Source: Paraescarpia echinospica
Lineage: Eukaryota > Annelida > Polychaeta > Sabellida > Siboglinidae
NCBI GenBank assembly: GCA_020002185.1
Contig: CM034534.1
Location: 67,033,691-67,097,690, forward strand
Direction of reading: 5' to 3'
DNA: 64,000 nt
Numbering within the stretch: the stretch's first letter is position 1; the number at the start of each line of letters is the position of its first letter. The translations under genes were made by a program, and so were the position numbers. The notes under the pieces were generated by a model. The model did not search any database. It was not told the DNA's origin and saw nothing but the letters and a program-made list of their open reading frames with translations. Positions 42,201-54,200 of this stretch are shown here, piece by piece.

Positions 42201-45200
42201 ATAGGGGTGCGGTAGCGTGGTTAGTAGAACCCCTGATTTCAGTCGAGGAAACCATGTTTTGGATCCCCTTGCTTTCGTCTTGAATCTTGGGAAAGTTCGT
42301 TCGCTACACCACGCGAGGCTTAGGTTCACTCAGCTGTATAAGTGAGTACCTGGTTATACACGTACAGTGGTGGATATGTACGAATAGTCTTCGCGCCGCA
42401 AATACAGCGTGGCTGAATGCTTCCCAGAAAAGTAGAGATGGTGTTCGAATGAACAGGTCTACCAGGGGCGAAGCGCTTTGTGCAGTCCGAATGATTTGAT
42501 AACGTGCTACAAAAAGGACTTATATTTATGTTTTATAACAACGGATGCATCTATCTATATATCTACAACAACACAGACACGTCACAGGGGTGTGTTCTGA
42601 TATATCCTGCATCAAAGAGTTACTCGTCATACATGGCAAACTCACTACTTCGAACAGCACCCAGACTTCTTTGTGACGAATTTAGCTGAGCTGCTGGCGC
42701 CAACACTATTCATTCACGTGAATCAACAAATGGCTATAGCGAGACACTTGTTTAGACAGTTGTACTAGCGTGGAGTAAACAACGGCAGTAGGACTCGCTG
42801 TCCTCACGACTCAACTCACAGATTGACCACCCACACTACTGATCTCGTCCCCACTCATATCTGACTGACAATAAAGACATCGACCCCTTCTGGCCAAACA
42901 ATTGTTGTTCCTTTCACTTTCATGCCCGTAGCGTGGTTGATATGGAGGGGTGGGTTTTTTTTACCTGCGACTGCAGGCTCCCCGAAACCTCCAACTGCAC
43001 CCTTCTTATTAACTCAAAAAAATTTGCCCACTTGAGACCTCCATCTGTACGCACCTCTGAAGCTCCCTAAAACCTTCGAGTACATCCCCCTTGAAGCTTC
43101 CAAAAAACCTTTAACAGCACATTCTTCTCGGGCTCCCATAAAACCCCCAACTGCACCCCCTTTGAAACATCTGGTGGAACTCTTCCATCGGGCGGAACAC
43201 GTTTGCCTCAACGAGGGTGTGTGCTTACACACCCGTCAACCCTCGGCCTGCTTTTCATGTCACATCCACCAGAACTCCACATATCCTTGGTTTCGTCTGA
43301 TCTATTCGCGTTTACTGTTCACGGTATATGACAGATATTTAATATTTGGCCCTAGGGCCTAGGCCTACTAAAGTGTGTTGATGCCTGGTCCCAGTCCACG
43401 CCAAGTCTCTGCACATAGCCCCCGGATGATTTAACTTGTGCTGGGCAATGACTCGGACCAGTCAGTCAACCGAGTCGTTCACAGTTTGCTAATGGTTGCT
43501 TGGTCATTTGGCTCGCCACCTGCTTTATTTATACCAAATTTATCCATTGTACGGTGCTAGATAATCCCACTGTAAACACAAATATATCTTACTCCTGTTC
43601 CGAGTAACTATCTTCGCACAAAAAGGCGCCATGATCAATGGAGCGTGACGTGTCATGTGTGACTTAACAAAGGTGAAAGTACGTTCTTATACAGCGTTAT
43701 CAAATCCTAAGGGCTGCTCAAACACTTTACACTTCACTTTCCTGGCAGACCTGCCCATTCCAATACCAAAACGACCTCTTTGGGAAATATTCAGCCACGC
43801 CATAAATTTCTGCCCGAAGGTTATTCTTTCACATAATTATATCACCCATGTTTATGACAACATCATCAATTAAGTGGAGGCAACAGTTGCTCTTTGTTGC
43901 AATATAGATGGGCGCAAGCTAGTTGTTGTTAAATTTGAAATTTGGGCCACTTGAGGTCAATAGTATGTTGAAATTTAATGGAAAATATGAAAATTCTGAC
44001 ATTTGGACCACCGCCATAGACTAGTTGTGTTTTGTGATATTCACTCTGATGCGAATCTAAATCACCCGTATGCCTGACTTCTGGGTCACTCCAATACCAA
44101 AGGTCGTGTCTCTCTATGACCCCATAGAAGCGAGTGAAAACTAAAATATGCCTAGACGGTAGTGCGTGAATTTCCACAATGGGTTTGACTGGCTACTGAA
44201 GCGTGTCAATGTTTCGTTCGTTATTTACAGCAGGGGCGCTTCTAATTCCACGTAGTTATTAGGGTCGTACAATGTTGGAATTGACACATTTCAATTGGAC
44301 CGATTGTGAAATGTCATTTAGGCCAAGAACAGGGTCGTAAAATTGCACAGGTGTAGATCTTGTGAAAAGGATTTGGTTGCCGTAAATAAATTACGCTTTT
44401 GACCATTTTCAAAAAGTTTTATAATCTTTTCATATGCTCATATTTGTGTGCTTTCGTTGCAGTTGTTTGCATAAGGGGTCAGGACACTGTTAGACTTCCT
44501 GCTTGGTTACAGACAAAAAAGTGTAGTATATTTTTTTACAATATTCACCTGCTCTGACATAAGTGCATTTGACTAGTCAGATTTCTAGATGTGATTGTAG
44601 AAGCTGTTGACAGTAAAATTGTGTATTTTTAGCTGATTAAGCGGAAGGATATTTGGCAGCGATTTGGCTAGTTGACCCTTTAGCCGGATTACTGCCTGCA
44701 TCCATTTGTAAATATTGACGGGTGTCATACATACAAGCATTTTGTAAGAGCTAGAAATATTCGATTTTGACTAAACTCGACCAGCATGTCAATGAGATGA
44801 TGATAACAGCAGGTGAGAAGTTTAATACATTTTCTAGGTCACGTTTTCTTACAATCAGACAAAACGTTAACATGGTCGCCAATGGGAAAACTATCAGTGT
44901 ACTGACCCCTTTATAGTGGGTTGTACACGTCACATGGAATAGTGACTGCATGTTTCTACAAAATGGCGGGGCAGAAGGAAGTCTTGATAGAGTAAACGCC
45001 ATTAAGTGGCCCTGCGCATGTTAATTAATAGAGGCGTGTCCATTCACGGTGAAAATGTGGACCACGGACACCAATACGCGGTACATCCTTGCTTACGTCT
45101 ATTGCAGATATTGCCATACCACTATATACATACGGCATTACAGGTCCGTAGCGTTGTTGGCTGTGTCTCGGGGTGCGTTCGTTCTTGGCCTGGAACACAT

Positions 45201-48200
45201 TTCCAACAAACTTCGAGGGGGTAGTTTGGAATGTTCGCAGTCGATGGGGTAGTGTTGGTCATCTTCGTCATCATGCAAGGCGGTAGTGTTATATAATTTC
45301 GCCGCCCAACGAGGGAGTAGTGTTGGATGTTTTCGCCAAAGTGTTGGTCCTGACACCCACAAAACCCGTCTGTCGAAGCCCTCAAGGTTGTAGCGCGGAA
45401 CTACCAGGATGTATGGCCCACATGGTTGGCCGGACACCGAGAAAGCCCGCCTGTCGAAGCCCTCAAGGCTGTAGCGCGGAACTACCAGGATGTATGGCCC
45501 ACATGGTTGGCTGGACACCGAGAAAGCCCGTCTGTCAAGCCGCTGGACACCGAGAAAGCCCGTCTGTCGAAGCCCTCAACGTTGTAGCGCGGAACTACCA
45601 GGATGTATGGCCCACATGGTTGGCCGGGCACCGAGAAAGCCCGTCTGTCGAAGCCCTCAATGTTGTAGCACGGAACTACCAGGATGTATGGCCCACATGG
45701 TTGGCCGGGCACCGAGAAAGCCCGTCTGTCGAAGCCCTCAACGTTGTAGCGCGGAACTACCAGGATGTATGGCCCACATGGTTGGCCGGACAACGAGAAA
45801 GCCCGCCTGTCGAATCCCTCAAGGTTGTAGCGCGGAACTACCAGGATGTATGGTCCACATGGTTGGCCGGACACCCAGAAAGCCCGTCTGTCGAAGCCCT
45901 CAAGGTTGTAGCGCGGAACTACCAGAATGAATGGCCCACATGGTTGGCCGGACACAGGGAAAGCCCATCTGTCGAAGTCCTCAAGGTTGTAGCGCGGAAC
46001 TACCAGAATGTATGGCCCACATGGTTGGCCGGACACCGAGAAAGCCCGTCTGTCGAAGCCCTCAAGGTTGTAGCGCGGAATTACCAGAATGTATGGTCGG
46101 CCGGACACCCAGGAAGCCCGCCTGTCGAAGCCCTCAAGGTTGTAGCGCGGAACTACCAGAATGTATGGCCCACATGGTTGGCCGGACACCCAGAAAGCCC
46201 GTCTGTCGAAGCCCTCAAGGTTGTAGCGCGGAACTACTAGAATGTATGGCCCACATGGTTGGCCGGACACCCACAAAGCCCGTCTGTCGAAGCCCTCAAG
46301 GTTGTAGCGCGGAACTACTAGAATGTATGGCCCACATGGTTGAAAGCCCGTCTGTCGAAGCCCTCAAGGTTGTAGCGCGGAACTACTAGAATGTATGGCC
46401 CACATGGTTGGCCGGACACCCAGAAAGCCCGTCTGTCGAAGTCCTCAAGGTTGTAGCGCGGAACTACCAGAATGTATGGCCCACATGGTTGGCCGGACAC
46501 CGAGAAAGCCCGTCTGTCGAAGCCCTCAAGGTTGTAGCGCGGAACTACCAGAATGTATGGCCCACATGGTTGGCCGGACACCCAGAAAGCCCGTATGTCG
46601 AAGTCCTCAAGGTTGTAGCGCGGAACTACCAGAATGTATGGCCCACATGGTTGGCCGGACACCAGCCCGTCTGTCGAAGCCCTCAAGGTTGTAGCGCGGA
46701 ACTACCAGAATGTATGGCCCACATGGTTGGCCGGACAAGCCCGTCTGTCGAAGCCCTCAAGGTTGTAGCGCGGAACTACCTGGCCCACATGGTTGGCCGG
46801 ACACCGAGAAAGCCCGTCTGTCGAAGCCCTCAAGGTTGTAGCGCGGAACTACCACATGGTTGGCCGGACACACCCGAAGAAGGTTGTAGCGCGGAACTAC
46901 CAGAATGTATGGCCCACATGGTTGGCCGGACACCGAGAAAGTCGAAGCCCTCAAGGTTGTAGCGCGGAACTACCGGTATGGCCCACATGGTTGGCCGGAC
47001 ACCAGAAATCGAAGCCCTCAAGGTTGTAGCGCGGAACTACCAGAATGTATGGCCCCCATGGTTGGCCGGACACCGAGAAAGCCCGTCTGTCGAAGCCCTC
47101 AAGGTTGTAGCGCGGAACTACCAGAATGTATGGCCCCCATGGTTGGCAGTGAACCTCAGCATTGCTCGCGAAGGATTAAAAATAGCGCAAGACATATTTG
47201 TGATCGCGTGTTCGGCCATGGGTGACCGACCAAGCGGTTGCTACTACACGGACGTTGACGTACGACAAAGACGCCAATGCCTCGCTTTATATGTGACACA
47301 AAGACGCTGGTCTTCCATTGTAATTAACCAGATAGTGTGGCTGTAGCAACATACATTGTTGTCCACCTGTGACTGTATCCTGGATGGGATTGTATCGTGT
47401 CAACAAAGGATCCCGTGGCTGTACACACGCTGGTTACTGGTTCTACCGGTCGCTTTGGTAAACACATTGAGATGACGTTGCGCTGACCAAAACTGTGGAT
47501 AGGTATAGGGAATATGCCAAAATTTCGCCAAATGACCACCGTGTGATGCGTTTAATTTGTTGGTAATATCTTGTGAAACGGTGCGGGAATATTCTGGAAT
47601 TCTGACATGTTAAAGAGGTGGCTGACAGAGAGGGAGGGAGGGAGGGAGCAAGAGAGAGAGAGAGAGGGGGGAGGGAGAGAGAGGGAGAGAGAGCGAGAGA
47701 GAGAGAGCAATTTGGATTTTTTTTGCACCGCGCCGCCTATTACTGGGGGCCAGAAAACAACATGTCTGCTTCCAATTGCACACACACCCTTCAGTCTAAA
47801 AAAATACATATTAATCGTCTCATAAAATTTACATTTCAACCCGCTCTCCACAAAAACAACCATTCACGCTCACATTTAATAGGGGGCAGAACCATATGTC
47901 TGCCCCCTAGAGAAATTCCAGAGGGGCAGCTGCCCTCCCCCCCCCCCGTGTTCCCGTGTCTACGTAAGAACAGCAGTAACATCACGAGAACAGCACAGCG
48001 TTTCAAAAGAAATGCGATGCCTGCTGCAAAATACATATAATTTTTATGGATATCGGTAATTCATGGGTGTCTCTTTTGTGACGAACTTTGGAATGTCGCA
48101 GAATTAACCCCGTGTTGACTCGGCTGTTGTTTGACGAGAGGCGACATAAGCAACCGTATGGGAAACTCGCAGAGATAAACGATCTTATTCAGTGCACAGA

Positions 48201-51200
48201 CGGCATACATGTCATAAAATTGGTCACACAGTGGAGCACAGTAGCTGACGCAACCCCCTCGCCATTGTTGTGACGTTCGTGATCTATGAACGTCGTATTT
48301 TTCTATCGTATGCGTATGTTGGAGACTATATATATATATATATATGGGTGACCTAGCCTCTATAGCCACATGGTAAAACGTTGTTGTGATCCATTTAGAG
48401 TTGTTTTATACTGTACTGTGTACACAAGTAAAGTCGTGTCCTATGCAGCGGTCCGCGTCGACCACATAAGAGTCATTCGTTACAACAATACACTAACATT
48501 CTACATGTATTAAGTCATTTGACGAAAGGTAGGCGCCCGATTCTATCAATCTGAAGATTATCGCGTGTTCCCTCGTCCACTTTGTTCTAATTCAAATATT
48601 TATCTTTTCAGTGCCTCCTCTGAATCCAGGATCTTATTCCTTCAGGCGCATCATTGCCAGTGCAGTATCGTGTATGGACCCTCTGCAGTTGTATGTCTGT
48701 CCGCGGTCCATTTACTATTGTGAAAGTTGGTCGATATAGGGTCCATATCCGGTCGTGACAAATGGATCAATGGCTTGGAAAATGTACACTATTCAGTATT
48801 TTCAGCTTATGAAATGCGTTATTATTATACACCGCAAATGACTTAGTGGTTGTAAAAATCGTCACGTACCCATCTATCCCGTCTTACTTTGCACCGTAGC
48901 TATCGCACAGCTTGCGACGAGATGTCGCGACAACTAGCTCAGTTATTTTTAGTTACCGTGTTAGTTATGCTCCAAAAGATGCATAATACATGCGTACACG
49001 ATGATAGACAACAGCTTAGACAAAGTCTGGGCACTGTTTATTTACAATTCATGCCGACCGGAGTAAACACGTGTGTGAACAAAGGTGTCGAGTGAATGTC
49101 GACGGTTCTTCCAATGCGCACTACATTCCACGGGAATGGTTACAACAATCTTGCTTGGAATGCTGTTCCATTGCTTCAGGCGGCTTTCGTTGTACGGCCT
49201 ACGTCTATCAGACATACGCACTGATAACAAAAAACCGGTCACGAAATCGTAGTATATATAGGAGTGCCAAATTGGTAACAAGTAACCAAGCTTAGCGCAC
49301 ACAACACAAAGCCCGCGGCTGGCATCGCGTCGACTGCTAAAGCATCCGTTCATGCGGAACGTAAGGTAGATGTTTAACAAATAGCAATGCGGAAGTGTTC
49401 CCGTGAAAGAGCAGAACAATCGGCGTTGGTACAGAATGGACGAGGTTTTGCGCACGGGCACATGTTTAATCAGAATGCATAGACACTGTGGTGTAAAATA
49501 GTTGTAATGTTTCTAATAATGAGTCAGTTTGTCCCGACTGTTCTGTCAAGAATAACGCCAATGTTCGTCAACAAGTTCGTCAATAACCACGACCAAAGCA
49601 CTTCTTTCAAGTATATATCATGAATAAATATAATGCAATTGCGGACAAGATGAGCCGTTCTGGTGAAACGACCTGGCTGATTGTATCGTACAGAACAGTA
49701 GAACGCGTTTAGTAGATAGGGGTATATGCTTGATGCCTGGTGTGATAGGGGCCTACACCATAAACAGCTGATAACAACTAAACTGGGATTGGTATGGTGC
49801 GGTACACAACGTCGACAGCCAAGTGTTCTTCATCGTTTTCCTTGTTGTATAGGGATGAGAGTCATGTACAATATTGTTGTACCGTTCGTTCTGTTCTTTC
49901 TGTCCATTGCTTCCCATCTGCAGTCTCCTATCTCCATTTTTCATTTTCCCCCTGATCATTTCATGTCCCCCCCCGAGCACTCCTCCCACCTTAGCTGTGG
50001 TCTTCCCTTTTCTGCGTCCTTTATGTTTTTCCGCTTATGCTCTCATTACTGGTTCGTCTGCGTCCATTCCTATCAAGTGACCAACCCATCTCATCCATCT
50101 TTCCATATTAGCCCTAATTAGCTATCGTAAATGTCATAAACAATATGTGGACCGACCACCTTGTCTCTTAGGAAGCGAGCGGCAATTCCTGTTTGTCGCT
50201 GCATACAGTTCAGACCGGTGTTGTGTATGGACATTAAGACCGCTTAACTGAGAGACGTATGGCAGAGATTCGGTCACGAAACCGCGACGCTTCATTGATC
50301 ATTGGGTCCACACAAACACGCAGGTCTACCGAATATGACTCATCTACTTCACATCGTGCAACGAGAGTCAACACCTGATCCTGTCTACCATGCAGACAGC
50401 GCGACAATGACTGGTGTAGATTTACAAATATAGATAAGAATACAGGTAGTTGAACCGCTACAGTAACCACAATTTACAACATGGCCGCCATGGTTGACGG
50501 AGCTGTGACGCGAACGCTTCATTACTACCGGTGTCGCATGATATGATATCCCCTCTGTGATTACGTGTGTTTTGAACGAGCATCAAAGAAGAGGCGTGTT
50601 ATGTAACTGCAGGGTGTTATGAATGCGATTATAAAAAAATCAACATGTTAAAACGCATAGCGTATGACAAACTTTTTAGTCGATCGGTGCAAAACCGTAG
50701 GCTTTGTTTAGTATAACTGATTAACCGTGAATATGATTATTATATAGTTAGGCAGGTGGAATATCGACATGACACAATGAATGCTCAAAGTTAACTGTTA
50801 TTCGTCGCAATGGTGAAACTGATTAGCATAAATTACAAGTAGGCCTACAATGAAACGTACAATTCTTTGACGGTATGGCGGTGACACTAAAACAGACCTT
50901 CAAGAACAGCTGATGGAATGGAAGGATGTGTTTGGCAGGCATGGACTGAGAGTATGTTCGAAGAAGGCGAAGTTGTTATGGGTCGGGAAAATTATATGGA
51001 TATACGACTAGAAGGGAAACACTAAATCAGTCACACATATTTGTAATGAGTGGATGGATGTTGAAGGGGTGATGGGATATGTACATCTTGGTGTCTCAAT
51101 GGAAAGATGCTTTGCTCGTGCGTCACAACTATCTATCTATATAACCTGCAGATCATGTCGGGGACAGGGCTTAACAAGAGGAAGTCCACGTTTGCGAATA

Positions 51201-54200
51201 AATGGCTCAGAAGAATCGCGGGAGTGAAAAGATAAGACAAACAAAGGATGGAGGAGCTGAGGGAGGAGGTTGACGTGAAGGAGAGTTTCAGGAGGAAGCT
51301 GATGAGGAGTCGGCTAGAGTGAGCTGGACACGTAGAAAATGGAATGGCTGACGAAGAAAGAAGATGCACTCAGAAAAGATGATAGAAATAAAAGAAGAAC
51401 GCGATTGAACTGAGAGGACTATGTAAAGAGAGATGTAACGGGATTGTGGGGGTGGATGGAGGGCAAGGGATGGTGGGCGGGGACGGGTGGTGGGGATTGC
51501 AATGAAACGGAATCAGAGACGGAAGAAAGACAACGAGCATCGATTACCAATATCGACTATGGAACCCACACGCACGCCGAACAACAGGGAAATGAGAGAA
51601 CGACGTTTTGAGCATATACAGAGTTTCTAATTAAAACAACAACAAATTATGGTAGTCTATAAACTGTGCCTCAGATTAACCACAGTTCGCAACATGGCCG
51701 CCACAAACTGACGATTGGCCACGGTGTCACTGAACAGACTTCCTCTGTTAACTATGAACACGCCCCGTAAACGTGTAACGCTTTGCGATGCTTTAGAATT
51801 TGAATCATAAGGTATATTTAAACATTGTGGAATTATGAGAATCATGCTAAATAGCAAAACGTCAGCTTTAAAATAGCAACAATGTTGTTATTGTAAGACA
51901 AGTTACGATAGTTTAAGTGACCCATTCATTTAATTTTAGACAGTTTAAACAAATCCGCGACACAATATCCAACCCAAAAACGCATCAAAGGCACTTTTTT
52001 AAGATACTTATTACAAATTGTGTCATCTAGTAATTGTTAGGAAATTGCTGAACATTCTTCAGGATGGTTAACTTCTATGCAAATTAATTATTTTATACAT
52101 ACGTACAATACGTGATTATTTTTATCTTGTAGATGCTTTCGTCGGTGTACCACATCAACTTCTTCAAGACATATGAAGCCAGGCGGATCAGAAAGGCTGA
52201 ACACCATTCAACCGAAACGAGGGGAATTACGAACTATCTCACACGTACGATGACGTCATACGTCACATGTATTTTACATATGCATATGTTAGGAAATTGT
52301 TTTTTCTTCCAACAATGCAAACATAGCTAAGCTATTTCCGGAACCTAGCATCTTTTTTTCTTTTTTTCTCCAACTAAGGTACTTTACGGTCTGTGCAGTC
52401 GCGATGCGTCACGCTTATGAGAAAAGCGGCGTTACTCTTTGTTGCAGTACATAAGAAGTATGTATTGAACCAAAACATGCTTCCTTCTTATAACCCGATC
52501 ATCTTGACGTGACTGTTCCAACTGATACTTCGTCATTTTTATCCACGTAATTTAAACACGTTGCTAACTTGTTCTTCATTGCTACCATCAGGACCCAAAC
52601 TTTGTGTGCAGATGTGTTAACATACAACTGTAACTGAATTAGGCAGGTTAAAATGCAGGACAAAATCACAACGATCGCCGTACAGCAACGCCTACGATAT
52701 TGTCCCCAATCAGGCTATTAGACGTCGTAGGGCTGCAAAGTACGTCTCACACTATCGGCGTTCTGCGAATATGTAAGACATGGCGGTAGAAGGACCTGTT
52801 ATTACTAATAACTAACTTTATGGACGATGGGTTGGAACAAGGTTTAGTAGATTCACAAGAGGTATTCGAACAACCCTTCTTGTTCACGAGGAAAAATGAT
52901 ATGGCGGTAGAATGAACTAGTTTAACCTATGACTAACTTCTTGGCCGATGAGTTGGGACAAGATTTGTTCTGGTAGATTCGCAAGAGGTAATGAAACACC
53001 TGGTTCATGAAGACGAATGAACAAAATGAAAGGCAAAATGAAAAAATGCGTGAATGAATCACTCCAGAGAATATGATTGCCACGCGATTATCTCATACGA
53101 CTCTTTGCCACGTCATTCGTGCAGTGATCGGTTGACAGCACGCAGTCACTTCCTCGTAGAGTTAACACTGCTTAGTCATATATCAGTGCAGAACACAACA
53201 AACTTTACATTTACGTCCGCCACCAATGCTGACTACTTGACATTTGGTAGGTGCGTCGCATGGGCTGTCTGGGGCTAATGATAGCGTCTTAAATACAAAT
53301 ATAATGCACCGAAGTTCACGAGTACAGTGGCATTCAGTTTCATTCGGCACACTTGCGAGGACTCGATACTCAACCAAACTGCGAATATCGACATATAACA
53401 ATCTAACAACAACATGACCAAGAAGGGTTTAGCCGACGTTAGCTGGACAGCCCAGGTGTACGGTGACACTAAAAGACAGATCAGAGATTGGTAAAAGAGA
53501 TTGGCGAGAATAAATATTTGCAAATGATAGTAATTGGGGGAGACTGATATGGGCATAACATGTACAGATAATGAGTGAGCGCATTCTGATAAAACATGGA
53601 AATAGAACAGGGCTGTAGAAGAAGAAGAAGAGGAAGGATACAATAAGATGGAAAGACAACGATATCTTGAAAGATGGTCGAGAGTGGAAGGCCACCGCAG
53701 TAGACGGGCTGGGTAACCCAAGTCTAGTGCAGCGCCCTTTGGATGTTACTCGCTATGTTTTCCCAGTAGACGAGCTACCACACTACCTAGCAATTGTACA
53801 CTGTGCTGCCACATCCCGTCAATTGAGGGTGTATCCATAGACGCTGGAACAGGGGGAGGGGCAGGGGGACAGACATATGGTTCTGCCCTCGCCCCCATTA
53901 AATGTGAGCGTGAATGTTTGTTTTTGTGTCGAGCGTCAATGGTGGGTGGAGATGTAAATTTTATGAGACGATTAATGTGTATTTTTGTCGACTGTGAAAG
54001 GTGTGTGCAACTGGAGGGCAGACATATTGTTTCTGCCCCACCACCAGTAACAGGCGACGCGGTGGCAAAAAAATGTCAGTGGTGCTGAAGCTCCGGTTGC
54101 CTCCCCGATATGAATGTCATTCCCGCGCCACTGGATGTATCATATACACATATGGGTGTAACGGCAGTAGCAGTACGCGTGGCTGGCTAACACACCCGTG

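Noticed and set aside
45320..46389. Open frames of 306 (plus) and 264 (minus) codons
   Set aside because: Products of the 81-bp repeat period, open on both strands at once; no independent coding signal.
52133..52330. Possible exon starting after ttatcttgtag at 52133 (plus strand)
   Set aside because: A good acceptor-like sequence and short open frame, but no partner exon, donor logic or homology.
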